Source: Anoplopoma fimbria
Taxonomy: Eukaryota > Chordata > Actinopteri > Perciformes > Anoplopomatidae
Direction: 5' to 3'
Length of the DNA stretch: 64,000 nt
Assembly (NCBI RefSeq): GCF_027596085.1
Contig: NC_072452.1
Span: 9,891,077 to 9,955,076 of the forward strand
Shown here: positions 10,798 through 23,208 of the stretch, piece by piece
How positions within the stretch are numbered: the first letter of the stretch is position 1
Layout of the letters: each line of letters opens with the position of its first letter
Notes under the pieces: generated by a model
Told to the model about the DNA's origin: nothing
Seen by the model: the letters and a program-made list of their open reading frames with translations, nothing else
Databases searched by the model: none
Translations under genes and position numbers: made by a program

Positions 10798-13700
10798 TGG
10801 GTACAGTGGGGAAAGTATTCAGACCCCTTTAAATTTTTCACTCTTTGTTTCATTGCAGCCATTTGCTAAAATCGAAAAAGTTCATTTTTTTTTTCGCATT
10901 AATGTACACTCAGCAACCCATCTTGACAGAAAAAAACAGAAATGTAGAAATTTTTGCAAATTTATTAAAAAAGAAAAACTGAAATATCACATGGTCATAA
11001 GTATTCAGACCCTTTGCTGTGACACTCATATTTAACTCACATGCTGTCCATTTCTTCTGATCCTCCTTGAGATGGTTCTACTCCTTCATTGGAGTCCAGC
11101 TGTGTTTAATTAAACTGATTGGACTTGATTAGGAAAGGCACACACCTGTCTATATAAGACCTTACAGCTCACAGTGCATGTCAGAACAAATGAGAATCAT
11201 GAGGTCGAAGGAACTGCCCAAGGAGCTCAGAGACAGAATTGTGGCAAGGCACAGATCTGGCCAAGGTTACAAAAGAATTTCTGCAGCACTCAAGGTTCCT
11301 AAGAGCACAGTGGCCTCCATAATCCTTAAATGGAAGAAGTATGGGATGACCAGAACTCTTCCTAGACCTGGCCGTCCAGCCAAACTGAGCAATCGTGGGA
11401 GAAGAGCCTTGGTGAGAGAGGTAAAGAAGAACCCAAAGATCACTGTGGCTGAGCTCCAGAGATGCAGTAGGGAGATGGGAGAAAGTTCCACAAAGTCAAC
11501 TATCACTGCAGCCCTCCACCAGTCGGGGCTTTATGGCAGAGTGGCCCGACGGAAGCCTCTCCTCAGTGCAAGACATATGAAAGCCCGCATAGAGTTTGCC
11601 AAAAAACACATGGAGGACTCCCAAACTATGAGAAATAAGATTCTCTGGTCTGATGAGACCAAGATTGAACTTTTTGGCGTTAATTCTAAGCGGTATGTGT
11701 GGAGAAAACCAGGCACTGCTCATCACCTGCCCAATACAATCCCAACAGTGAAACATGGTGGTGGCAGCATCATGCTATGGGGGTGTTTTTCAGCTGCAGG
11801 GACAGGACGACTGGTTGCAATTGAAGGAAAGATGAATGCGGCCAAGTACAGAGATATCCTGGAAGAAAACCTCCTCCAGAGTGCTCAGGACCTCAGACTG
11901 GGCCGAAGGTTCACCTTCCAACAAGACAATGACCCGAAGCACACAGCTAAAATAACAAAGGAGTGGCTTCGGAACAAGTCTGTGACCATTCTTGACCGGC
12001 CCAGCCAGAGCCCTGACCTAAACCCAATTGAGCATCTCTGGAGAGACCTGAAAATGGCTGTCCACCAACGTTCACCATCCAACCTGACAGAACTGGAGAG
12101 GATCTGCAAGGAAGAATGGCAGAGGATCCCCAAATCCAGGTGTGAGAAACTTGTTGCATCATTCCCAAGAAGACTCATGGCTGTACTAGCTCAAAAGGGT
12201 GCTTCTACTCAATACTGAGCAAAGGGTCTGAATACTTATGACCATGTGATATTTCAGTTTTTCTTTTTTAATAAATTTGCAAAAATTTCTACATTTCTGT
12301 TTTTTTCTGTCAAGATGGGTTGCTGAGTGTACATTAATGAGAAAAAAAATGAACTCTTCTGGTTAGATGGTGAAACTGCATTTCGTTGTACTAGTACTTG
12401 AATCTAATCAAATGAGTGGTTCACATATAACCCACTACGGTCACTGACTCTCAGGTCTTGTACTCCTGCAGAAATGAGAGCTCCCTGGTCTCAGCCCTCA
12501 AGACCCTGCTGTTCTTCACTATCCTGATGGTGACGCTGCCCATTGGACTCTACTTTGCCACAAAGGCGTACCTCTTTGAGGGTGAGGTTTGCAACACTAG
12601 TTTGTTTGTGTCGGCATAGCCAGGTCAGACCTCAAACGTTTCTTTTATTCCACTGATGAAGATGAAAAGATATGCTCCCACAAACTGCCCTCTTCACCTT
12701 ATTCCGGGTCTCATCTTTGTACCAGATAAAAGCCTAACAGTCTGACTAATCGTGGATTTAGCCAATTACAATATTTATTATTTTTTTAACATAACTATGG
12801 AAATTAAAGTAAACAGTGCTTTGTGGTCGAAATACTATAATGGCATTACTGTCTGTAAATGATCACAAACAATCTCTCCCCCCTCGTTTACTGTCATATC
12901 TATCTTTTGTTTACTCTTTAAGAGGCATAGAATGCCCTAAAATACGAATATCGACCCCATAATATAGCTAGTTTATTGGCTCCAACAGTAACAGTAAGGC
13001 AGAGAGATGGTTGGCAGTATTCGTCCCTGCATTGTTGATGCAAATTGTCATTAGAACATAATCAAATCAAGACATTCATAGGCAGAACTTTATTGTCTGA
13101 ATAATGGATTTCATATCATTGATAACTTTATTTGAATACATTTTATTTTTATTTTTTATGTGATCAAAAAGTAATTATATATATATATATATATATATCG
13201 TGAGAGTGACAGACTCTCTGAGGGGCAAGGGCAAAAAAAAATGAAAGGGCACCAGCTGCAAGGTTGCTATAGAGTCCACCAGTGTGTAGTGTTAAAGTAC
13301 ATTTCATTGAGAAATGATATATAGATATTCTAACCGGACGATTGAGTCTTATTTGTGGCCAATTACAAAATGTTAAGGTATCCAAATTACTGACATCCCT
13401 TAATCCTGTTAATCCAAGTCTGACAGCAGTCCTACTCATTGGTTTATAATATTGCCCACAATGACCTAATAAAACTGGAGAAATTAAAGGATAAAGTAGA
13501 ACAGCATAAACGGTATATAATACTCTCTTATAGTAAACACTTTATTCTCATCTTAAAATAATCATATCGCACACTCCTAGTCTTATTTTTCTAATGGCCA
13601 TTAAATTAAGTTTTACATTGACATTCATTTTCACATAAAAGATGATGTGGTCACTTTTGACACTGTAATGCAGCTGCTTTTCATCACTGTTAACTGATCT

Positions 13701-13857
13701 CCGCCTCCCTTTTCCAGGTTCAATGAAGATGTCAAGCTCTGACAGCTACTTCTATGCAGCCATCGTTGCAGTGCTCGCTGTGCATGTGGTTCTGGCTCTG
13801 TTTGTTTATGTGGCCTGGAACGAAGGCGCGCCTAAAGGGAAGGGCAAACACGATTAA
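10161..13857 (+). CDS. vma21: VMA21, V-ATPase assembly factor (three exons)
   Basis: Small ER membrane chaperone for assembly of the V0 sector of the vacuolar proton ATPase. Exons are 10161-10216, 12472-12581 and 13718-13857; phases agree and all introns are GT-AG. The protein is 101 residues, the same length as human VMA21. Exon 2 begins [15 protein letters not shown] and forms the first membrane helix. Exon 3 holds [20 protein letters not shown] and the second helix ending YVAWNEG. The tail KGKHD fits a KxKxx ER-retrieval signal. The first 18 residues ([18 protein letters not shown]) are poorly conserved, as expected. Intron 1 (2.26 kb) carries an AT microsatellite and a Tc1 element; intron 2 is about 1.1 kb. 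The start is the first ATG after a GC-rich promoter. The identification is firm. Confidence 0.96.
10454..10794. repeat. Long imperfect (AT)n microsatellite in vma21 intron 1
   Basis: Two (AT)n blocks, about 10454-10710 and 10752-10794, are broken by TACTGTATAT-type variants and a short unique segment (CTGCAGCTCATATCCACAG). The tract abuts the left end of the Tc1 element, which inserts at TA dinucleotides. Runs of TATATACTGTATATA are self-complementary. Confidence 0.9.
10804..12355 (+). mobile_element. Tc1/mariner-type transposon, right end truncated
   Basis: The left terminal inverted repeat runs from CAGTGGGGAAAGTATTC at 10804 to about 11018. It contains two direct repeats of AAGTATTCAGACCC (about 10812 and 10999), the IR/DR arrangement known from fish Tc1 elements. 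The matching right repeat starts at 12218, inside the transposase stop codon, and keeps homology only to about 12355. It therefore lacks roughly the outer 77 bases and the outer direct repeat. The upstream flank is a TA run, consistent with TA target choice. The element sits in vma21 intron 1 in the sense direction. It should not be mobile by itself unless the missing end exists elsewhere. Confidence 0.93.
11178..12218 (+). CDS. Tc1-family transposase, intact reading frame
   Basis: DDE/D transposase of 346 residues with no stop or frameshift. The N-terminal paired-type helix-turn-helix region covers about residues 10-115. A GRPAK basic motif (65-69) links the two DNA-binding halves. The catalytic triad is visible: D159 in WSDETK, D250 in QQDNDPKHT and E285 in DLNPIEHLW, with 34 residues between the last two (DD34E). 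A glycine-rich box ([11 protein letters not shown]) lies at about 192-202. Start choice is open: the ATG at 11178, or in-frame ATGs at residues 5 and 8; MRSKELPKE is the usual family N-terminus. The open frame suggests recent insertion, although the right end of the element is damaged. Confidence 0.95.
   Translation: MSEQMRIMRSKELPKELRDRIVARHRSGQGYKRISAALKVPKSTVASIILKWKKYGMTRTLPRPGRPAKLSNRGRRALVREVKKNPKITVAELQRCSREMGESSTKSTITAALHQSGLYGRVARRKPLLSARHMKARIEFAKKHMEDSQTMRNKILWSDETKIELFGVNSKRYVWRKPGTAHHLPNTIPTVKHGGGSIMLWGCFSAAGTGRLVAIEGKMNAAKYRDILEENLLQSAQDLRLGRRFTFQQDNDPKHTAKITKEWLRNKSVTILDRPSQSPDLNPIEHLWRDLKMAVHQRSPSNLTELERICKEEWQRIPKSRCEKLVASFPRRLMAVLAQKGASTQY
13175..13198. repeat. Short (AT)n microsatellite in vma21 intron 2
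   Basis: About 12 uninterrupted AT units. The rest of intron 2 (12582-13717) shows no coding or structural feature that I can support. Confidence 0.8.
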
Positions 13858-14581
13858 GGCATGTCCTTATCAGCTCGTAAGACTGGAGGAGATGGGCAGA
13901 CACAGGGATGGATCTGCAGGCTCCCCCCCCTCCCCCCAACCACCATGGGCTCCAGCAGTAAACAAAGTACCATCCCTACCAACCAGACAGTTAGGGGATC
14001 TGGTTGCGCTTAGGCTTTAACACAAGGTTAAAGCATGAAACTACTGTATTATTTCCTGGCGTGGTGGAGAGGATGGCCCCTATTCTGAAGAGGCTTTGAT
14101 ATAAGCGGCCATTTGGCCAAATGCTACAAGTCCCTTCACAGTTATGAGTTTGTCGCGTACGAAAACATCTTGGGTTTTGGATACATACATACACACACTG
14201 TATGTGCTTGTAATGTTTATGTATGAAGAATGTGATTCCAAAATGCTCTACATCCATTCTGTGAGAATTTGCAGGGCTGAATTGATCATTCTGTCCTCAA
14301 ATTTCAGTTCTTATATGTACATTTAAAGATGACCCTTAACTTCAATACAAACTCATAATGTGCTTAACTTTCGTGCTGTATTTTGGAGCGGAAATTTCAT
14401 GACGTCCTGTCCTTAATGATCAATGTGTGTGATGAAGCTCAGTGAAATTTTGTTACTTTGAATCGGAAACTTATTGCATAACAATTTGTATTCAAAGGAA
14501 CGGTTTGTACTCAGATGTTTGGAGATTTGAGGATGTTCTCAGTGAATTTATGTGATGAAGATAAGAATGTTCACTTGCTCA

Positions 14582-14604
14582 AATAAACTTATTTGAAAAA
14601 TAAA
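14582..14604 (+). terminator. vma21 polyadenylation signals
   Basis: AATAAA occurs at 14582-14587 and again at 14599-14604, about 730 bases after the vma21 stop. The implied 3'UTR (13858 to about 14620) has no open frame of interest. The paired signals make this the most likely transcript end. Confidence 0.6.
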
Positions 14605-14814
14605 ATGTTACTTTTTCGTTTCAGTTTACATATTGCAGATTTAAAAAAATGTTGACATGTAAAATTGTGCATGAAAATGTTTAAATGTTTGTTACTATTG
14701 ATTCCCAGTAGTGTACTGTATTCCCAATTAAGAATAGAGTACACTAATGATCAGACATGACATTATGTTGTGGTATTCAGGTTTCTTATATGCTATTGTT
14801 TTTTAAACTACACT

Positions 14815-14945
14815 TTAGTCTTGTCTTTTTTGTCACCGCTAGTGTTGAAAGATGTCTTTGCCGTCTAATCTTTGTTTCGTCTTAGTCATGAAAAAAAAGG
14901 TTGACGGAAATATATCGTCATAGTTTTAGTTAACAAAATCAGCAC
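14815..14945 (+). repeat. Fragment of a teleost repeat with CGTCATAGTTTTAGTTAAC end
   Basis: Contains GTCTTAGTCATG, GACGGAAATATATCGTCATA and AGTTTTAGTTAACAAAATCA. This is the recognisable end of a widespread fish repeat of alternating 'tagtc' and 'cgtc' words. A related copy in the other orientation may lie at 26665-26830. Non-coding. Confidence 0.45.
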
Positions 14946-14949
14946 TGCA

Positions 14950-16600
14950 GCAACATAGGTTTGTCAGTCAAGCAGAGAGACTGACTTAAACAATTTTTGT
15001 TTTGGCCAATTTCATGCCAATCCCACTTACTTTAACCATGAACACATCAGAAAAAAACTCAGAAAGCGATTGTTACCAAAAGCTTTAACTTCTTTTTGCA
15101 ATATTGCTAGTTTATATAATAAAAGATTGATTCCTGGTATCCGTTTATTGATACAATATTGCCACCCTAATCTAATAATGCTGTATCGAATTTTCTCCCT
15201 CCCTTAGTTTACACGGTCTGTGGGAACTATGGACGGCTCTTCAGGTTTGTCCAGATCCTGTTTGTATTTGTACATTTTTTCATGAACATTATGCACTTCT
15301 CAACTTTCCAGTGTGGTAGTCTTCTTCTTCTTCTTTGCCTTTTTTTGGTGGATTGCGATGCCAACTTAAAGGTGCATACCGCCACCTACCTTACTGAAGT
15401 ATGTAAAACTGGATCTAGTATCTAATACACTTTCCAGTGTCAACTGTACATATAACTATTAATTCTATAAAATTGAATTATTGTTGTATGATCTTTATTT
15501 TAACTGTCAGCTGTGTTGCATGTTCAGACGTGCTTTTATCTGCCACTCACTGGAAGATATGCAGTGTCAGTGTATGACATCATAGAAGAAGAGGAACATT
15601 ATACAGACAAACTGAGACAACATCTTCTCTTTGCTGATGCTCTGAGGTAGAATATTTTTTCTCATTATCAGCTGGGTAGTGTTTAATGTTGTTGAATATT
15701 GAAAGCATACAACATATTTTAAATTCAGTGGCCTCTTTATCTTTGTTATGAACGTCTTGCAAATTCATTAAACTATCGGATATGGTCCGTAGTAGACATG
15801 GACATTCGGATATCATTCAGTTGGATTACACTTCCTGAGAATGTTATGGTCTCTGATGTCCAGAACTCCAAAATTCCTGAAGCTGAAATTTGAGAAGCGC
15901 ATTCTCTACTCTGATGTTTCTCAGGAAAAAAGACGCAATGTGTTGGGGAAGGAAGAGTAGACTGAATTGAGACAAGGACATCAAGGTAATGAGAAAGGGA
16001 TCTGAAAACTCACTGTAAACAACTAGAAAGTGTCCAATAACACATTTTTTATATTTGAATGTCTCTTCCATGATTTAATTTGTGTCTCTGTCTAGCAGAA
16101 AAGCACGGAGGAACATCTGGAGAATTACAGGGATGGAAAAACATATCATGAAAATTTCATTGTATGAAAGCTATAAAAATGGTATAAAAATGTCATAGTA
16201 TAGTATCTAATAAAATGATATAAATAATGTATATTATGCCATGAAAATATCATATCATAATATACAGTAGCTAGACCTGTCAGAACCTAAAAATTGACCT
16301 CAAAATTCACTGCACCGCGTAAGAATCCAACCCACAATCACAGGTCATTGCCTGAGCTCCTTGATCATAACATTTCACTTGACTTAAATGCATAAAACCT
16401 CTGAAAAAACTAAACATCCGCACAACATTTAAGCATGACATATTCTTCTGCACAATCAAGGTATAAAAAAAATCAATCACTTCACAGTCAGCCACTCCTG
16501 AAACTCACATTTTGCAGTTTGTTCTATGATTTGTTGTCCACACTACTGAGGAGAAAACTTGGAGACAGGGACGCCAGGATTTGATCCTTTCATTTCAGAT
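14950..16600. other. Intergenic, no gene seen
   Basis: AT-rich single-copy-looking sequence. A few words related to the minisatellite unit (GTCATAGTATAGTAT) already appear at about 16185-16210. No exon with paired splice sites or a recognisable domain. Confidence 0.55.
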
Positions 16601-16609
16601 TTTTAGGCA

Positions 16610-16860
16610 TCAGCCTATCTTGCTGTTGTTAGAGACCTCAGACTGTGGAACACTCTACCTGGTGATGATACCTATTGTTATATTCTATCTGCTGTTTTAT
16701 CTGCTCTTTTGTTACCTTGTTGAAAAAAGTGCTATATAAATAAAGTTCATTATTACTATTATTATTGCTGCAACCGGAGCTCCCTTTGGACATCAGGACA
16801 GCAGAAACTCAACTCATCTTCCATGACAGACTGAAAACGTATGTGTTCCTACTGCACCTT
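16610..16860 (+). mobile_element. Non-LTR retrotransposon 3' remnant
   Basis: The block CAGACTGTGGAACACTCTAC and, after it, AAAGTGCTATATAAATAAAG followed by a TTATTACTATTATTATT tail resemble the 3' ends of fish L2-like LINEs. GGAGCTCCCTTTGGACATCA and AAAACGTATGTGTTC just downstream look like a second rearranged piece. No usable reverse-transcriptase frame remains. Confidence 0.45.
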
Positions 16861-17069
16861 GGCCGATAAATAATATTTAATTAAACAACTTTCTCTGTCT
16901 CTTTTGGTTGTGAAATGTAACTCTTGAATCAGTTCAGCATATTTGCTGAAGTTGATGAATTTACATTATTCTTGCTGTGTTCAGGTTGTATTCACATGTT
17001 TAAATGCACTTGTCGGAAGTTGTTTAAGTTAAAAGCGGCAGCTAAATTATGTTATTTAATTGTATGGTG

Positions 17070-19100
17070 TCTTTTTTGACATACTATACTGTGACATTTG
17101 TATGGCACTCTATACTATAATAATTTTTATGAAATACTGTTCTATGGTAAAAAAAAACATTTTGTATAACATGACTTTTTTTTACAACATTTTAAGATGG
17201 ACTATACTATAACACTTTTTGTACTATAATATTTAGATTTTTTGAGCATGCTATAATATGTTTTTTTTATAACTCTTTTCACATACTGTACATTTTTTCA
17301 GTCATGTCATGGAAAAAATCATAGATCAGTATGTCAAATGTTATAATGTCATAGTATAGTAAGTATAAAAAAGTCAAAGTATAGTATGTTGAAAAAATCA
17401 TAGTTTGGGATGCCGAAAAAAGTCATAGTATAGTATGTTGAAAAAATAGTCATAAGAATATTCATAGTGTAGCATGTCGAAAAAAGTAATATTATAGAAG
17501 GTGAAAAAAGTCATAAAAAAGTCATAGTATAGTATGTCGAAAAAAGCGATATTATAGTATGTCGAAAAAATTCATGAAAAGTCATCGTATAGTATGTCAA
17601 AAAGTCATAAAGAAGTCATAGTATAGCTTGTCGAAAAATTCATAAAAAAGTCTTGTATAGCATGTTGAAAAAAGTAATCGCATAGTATGTCGAAAAAAAG
17701 TAATATTATAGAAGGTGAAAAAAAGTCATAGTATAGCATGTCAAAAATTCATAATAAAGTGTTGCATTGCATGTCGAAAAAGTAATAGTAGTATAGTATG
17801 TCGAAAAAAGTCATAAAAAAGTCATAGTATAGTATGTTGAAAAAAGTCATAGTTTGGGATGCTGAAAAAAGTCAGAATAGTATGTCGAAAAAAGCGATAT
17901 TATAGTATGTCGAAAAATTCATGAAAAAGTCATAGTATAGCTTGTCGAAAAAAGTCATAAAAAAGTCATAGTATAGTATGTCGAAAAAAAGTCATATTAT
18001 AGAAGGTGAAAAAAAGTCATAGTATAGCATGTCAAAAATTCATAATAAAGTGTTGTATTGCATGGCGAAAAAGTAATAGTATAGTATGTCGAAAAAATAG
18101 TCATGAAAAAAGTCATAAAAATGTCATGGTAGTTTGTTGAGAAAAGTCATAAAAAGGTCATTGTATAGTATGTCGAAAAAGTCATAGAATAGTGTGAGGG
18201 AAATAGTCAGTCGATTGTATAAAAAAATCATAAAGTATTAGGACAGTATGTTAAAAAAAGTCATTAAAAAGTCATAGTAAAGGATGTTGAAAAAAATCAT
18301 ACTAAAGCATGTTAAAAAAGTCATGAAAAATGTCATAAATATTTCATAATATAGTTTGTTGAGAAAAGTCATAAAAATGTCATATAATGGTAGTCGTAGT
18401 TTACTATGACATTTTAAAAAAGTAATTGTATAGTCTGTAGTGGAGGTTATAAAAAAGTAATATTGTAGAATGTCGAACAAAGTCATAAAAAAGTAAAAGT
18501 ATAGTATGTTTATTAAAATAATAGTATTGTAAGACTATTACCTTCTATACTATGACTTTTTAATGAAAGGATGATTTGTTTGACTTTTTTGACATGATCT
18601 ATAATGAATTTTTTCATCACTTTTTCTAAATGCTATATTTTTAACTTTTATGAAGGTAAAAATCACTTATTTCCACGTATTATATTTAGACTTAGAATTT
18701 TTTCGACAAACTATTCAATCACTTTTTTCTACATACTTTACTATGAATGTTTTTTCAACGAATTTTCACAAGGATCTTTTTTCATGCTATCCTATGATTT
18801 ATTTTGACATACTATAGTAAGACTTTTTTTAACATATTGTTATGACTTTTTTCATGTTTTTTGACATATTATAGTATTACTTTTTTATTCACTAATTTTA
18901 ATATGCTATATTTTGAGTTTTTAGGACTTATTTTACATTTTACAAGACTTTATAATGATTTTTTCCACATGCTATACAATTACTTTTTAATGGTTTTTTC
19001 GACATGCTATACTTTGACTTATAATAACACTATGGTGGCTATGACAACAGATACTATGACCTTTTTATAGCACTTTAAACAACATACCATACTTTTTACA
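17070..19100. repeat. Two-orientation minisatellite field, unit about 25-28 bp
   Basis: A degenerate unit close to AGTCATAGTATAGTATGTCG plus a run of five to seven A is repeated tens of times on the + strand from about 17290 to 18530. On both sides (about 17070-17280 and 18540-19100) the reverse-complement unit dominates (TTTTTTCGACATACTATAC, TACTATGACTTTTT). Unit length varies through deletions and short insertions. The field contains no conserved open frame; frames such as the one at 18238-18486 simply read the repeat. Confidence 0.85.
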
Positions 19101-22100
19101 ATGAGGTTTGTGCTCGTGATAAAGAAGCTGTGGCACACAAGAGGCAATGAATTCCCTTTCCATCTGTTGTGTAAACCAAAATATGTGTGCAGAGATACAA
19201 ACAAACAGTATTTATTTGCAAGTACACAGTCTCTGTATGTCTGTCTTTGTCATAGATAAATAGTTTTTTTTATAGTGTTTATCTCAGAAGCAAACCTATC
19301 TGTCACTGCAGCAACACGCCTGACATGCAATAACAAAATGCTACAGTAAAAAATAATAAAATTGATTACCTGATTCATTCTCTTTTAAAGCAGAATTCAC
19401 ATTAATACATTTTATGTTCACCTTTAAAATTGATTATCCTGATTTGTCTCAAGCCTGATATAGTATTTTGAGAATCAGGTCTGCTGAGATGACGTTTGTT
19501 AAGCAACCTTATTGACTTCTGCAGAGAGTTCCAGCTGTCACATGGTGGCAGCAAACAGTCAGCCTGCCCCACAGACAAAAAATATGAATATAAAGAAATG
19601 GCAGATTGACGAGCCACAATTACGTTTTCTGCCTCAGAAACCATTCTGGCATCTGATTTCTGTTAATTTCGCTCTGATCCCTGTGAGTCTCTTTACAACA
19701 GCTCTCTGGTGTTGCAGTTTGCTGTTGGAGCTGTGCAGTCTGCATAGAGTTTTACTAGGCTGGTGTTGGTGATGAGGTGACAGGCCTGCAAGCAATCAGA
19801 CTGATTCAGTCAGCAAACATCAGAAGCCTCGTTTGCCTTTTGGCTGATATATCTAAAGCTTACCCTTGCAGCAACACAAAGTTGGTGGAAGGGCAGGCTT
19901 TGCTTCTGGCTCTTTGTCATTTATCACACATTAGCAGGTTGGGTGTATAGTGTGAGTGTGGTAAAAAATGAACAGGCAAGAGAGTGTCGAACTTACTTGA
20001 GTCAGGAATTAAATAAACACTACAACATCTTGATGATTTTATTTTGTGGGCTCGCTAATCCTTAAATGAATTCCACATTCAGTCTAGACTCTTTGAATTA
20101 TAATGTCCTAATTAAAAAAGATAGACAGATAAAACAGGAATGCATCATAATAAATGATCACCTGTTTATACCCAGTTATGTACCAGTATCTGCATGACAA
20201 AAAACTAAAGTGTCTCTGTGTCATGGCTTTTCTTTGCACAGCAGATTGCGTGCACAGCAGACACAACCCTCCGATGAGCAGCATGTCAGTGTTTAAGTAA
20301 AAGTGAAGAGAGAGGGCAGCAGAGCACTGTAGTAGAACTAGTTGAAGATAATGTGAAGCACCACACCGCAGGGAATGTAATAGAATGAAGTTATAGAATA
20401 AGTCATGTGGGCTCATGCATTTATATCCAACATTAAACATAACCAAGGTGCCGCTTTATTGTAATAGTCTGTGTTGTTATTTCCCACGTAACTCTGCTCA
20501 GGTGCTTTTTGAAAAGATAATAACTGGCTTCAGCACTGATGAAACAACTTCATAAAACGTTAAATAATATTTACAGTATATAAAAAGTATAGAAATGCAG
20601 TATATAAATATTGTCCAGGTTTTCCAGGTTGAAGATCTGCTGATTTTAAAAGTATCATCAGTCTGGTCTCTCTTGATTAGGCTACAATTAATTACACTAC
20701 ATATTTAAATATACCTTTAGACAAGCCCCATATACTATAAAATCATAACTGACATTTAGAGTTTTAAATGTGTTTTGTTTGTCAGTACTTTGCTGTATTC
20801 AATTTTGAATTGTATAATGTGTTTTTTAAAGAAGATTATGCCATAATCTTTTTTTGCACATTAGAGTTTTTAATTTAACTGAAAGGTAATTGGAGGGCTA
20901 TCTAATTAGCCCCTTATCTCTAATGAGTAAGGTAAGCTAAACATGTTTCACTAAGGGTTATGTGTGTATTTCTTTTGTTTCCTGTGAGAGTAGGCCAAAT
21001 ATTCTTCTGCAGCTCCCTTCTTTACTTTATTCTACATCTTAAGAAAAAGCATCATATGCATAATTTTGTTATTTTTCCTATCATTTGGCAATCGTTAATT
21101 CCACTTCAATAGTGCGATTTGGTAGCTTTGTGAACATTATTAATTTGTGAAGATAATAACTTTTAAATTAGGGACCACATCTTATATTCTTTTATTAATT
21201 ACACAATTAATTTAACCACTTTAAAAGTGTTAACTAACTTTATTGTATATTTTGGGGAGAGTGTTGCAATTTTTTCAAAATCACAGGGAGGATACAAAGA
21301 AAAAACTGCTAGCATATATTGAAAACAGAATGTGCAGCCCCTCTCCCCACCAAACTGCATTGAGATCACCATTCTTGTGTAGTCGTGAGTGTCAGAGGTG
21401 AGGATGCTGCTATTAATTTCACTTGCAGAGCTGCGTAATAAAAAAGCCACCATTGATCAAAATCATGGCAGTTTCATACAAAAAACTACCTCATGTAATG
21501 CTAACATATCACATACTTTCATTACGTGATTCAGTCAAAACAGAATACTTTATATTACAATGCTCTGATGCAACTACAATTTCAAATGCTGGCCTTACAC
21601 TAGAAGGATTTTATTTCAAAGTGCTGGGTGTCCAGCTATACTCATAACTCATATCAATTCATCCGTCAACATTTCATAATCCTTTTTCTCAAAGATGATC
21701 ACTTTTTTACATCTTGAGATGATGTATTTTTTTTAAATAACTTTAGGGAACAATGGTGTTTTATTCTAGTTTGTTACAATAGATGTGACATTAGAGACTA
21801 TTTTGGTTGACTAACTGATTTATGAGGCTATACATTACAAATAACACTCCCAACAGTTTGGTCTGTGAGATCTGAAATATGTTGTTCTGGCACCAGAACA
21901 CACTAAAGTACAAAATAGTATTCCAAGACTACACTCAAACATATCTCAAAACATCTTTAAACTTCAGCTAGAGAGTCATTTATTTTTCAGTACAAGTTAA
22001 GTAAAAATGATATTTGTTCTTCCCTTGACACATTAGGCACTGACGAATGATGAATGTACTAGTCAAAAGGTATGAGACAGCTTCCACGTCATGAATATGC

Positions 22101-22540
22101 TATGTCATAAATTTCAAGGTTTCCATACCAGGGGTGCCTGTGTGCTGTGTTTTCCCGGCACAGACGAGTGTGATGTGCATGTGTTGGATACACACATAGC
22201 AAAGACAGGACATGTTTATTCCCGCTCAAGCACGTCAGTTTTGAACAGGCTGAAATGTTTGTGGGTGGATACTGATGACTCAAAGTACACCTGGTCGATT
22301 CTAATTTCAGAGATTCTGTGTTCAAAACTGAAAAAAAGATTCAGAGGCAGAGCTACTATATATATGTTGAAGCAACTGAATCTAAATATTACCAATATCT
22401 TTGTTTCTTATCCTGAGGTGATGGTTTTTTTTGAGAAACATGAAATAAGAGTTGCAACTTGTGTACCAGTGAAATGATTTGTCATTTTGCTGATAAAGAT
22501 TTGAGATCATAAACACACTGCTTACTTTGCAAATTTAAGA
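19100..22540. other. Intergenic, no gene seen
   Basis: About 3.4 kb of AT-rich sequence between the minisatellite and the connexin 3'UTR. Open frames up to 128 codons (for example 22091-22477) lack domains, conserved-looking composition and splice context. Nothing further can be supported. Confidence 0.55.
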
Positions 22541-22544
22541 CACA

Positions 22545-22725
22545 TTTATTCAAAGCAGTTTTACAAATATGGTTGTCACCAACTGCTTTAAAGAAAACAA
22601 AAGGCACAAACACAGCTTTAAACAAGGATTAACATAACAATGTGCTTAGAATTATGTACTTGCTGGCTGTTGCAATAAAAGAGGCAGTACAAATGTGAGA
22701 ACTCCTGAGACCAGTGCAATTTATT
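22545..22725 (-). terminator. Candidate polyadenylation signals of the alpha connexin gene
   Basis: On the minus strand AATAAA occurs at 22725-22720 and 22550-22545, about 485 and 660 bases beyond the connexin stop codon. Either would give an ordinary connexin 3'UTR. Confidence 0.4.
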
Positions 22726-23208
22726 TCTGAGGCACGTCCTGGAATTAGGTGCAGTGTTTCTAGTGTCCAATGTGTTGTCAGGTATTGCACAACTTTTCAC
22801 TTCAAGTCTAAGCAAGTGAACTATGCTAAATGGTGAATTTAAAACAGTTAAAGGAAATTCAATTTAACTATTCGCCTAATCTGATTCCCTCAAATGAGGT
22901 CAAGCAGCGCTGAAGAAGTTTCTGTCCTGGATTCTATTCCCAAAGTTTGGACAACTTTATAAACAGAAGTGCAGGTTCATTCACATTCATGTATAAGCTC
23001 ATTAGAAATGTGATTATTGACCCACAGTCCTACTGTACTACTGCAGCCTCTATGTGTGCCCTGTGAATGTCAATCCCCTCTGAGTTGGAATGAGTCAAAC
23101 TTGTGCCATCTTAAAGAGGGGAGTCAGTTCAGCATGTGCGAATGCTTCCAAACAACATATGGCCCCCTCCCAGCAATTTAAGACGCCCGCAGAGAAACAT
23201 AAACCTCC

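Noticed and set aside
10453..10869. Open frames of Tyr-Ile repeats on both strands
   Set aside because: They only translate the (AT)n microsatellite.
17290..18530. CRISPR-like direct repeats with spacers
   Set aside because: Units are contiguous and degenerate without unique spacers of fixed length, they invert orientation, and the genome is a vertebrate's.
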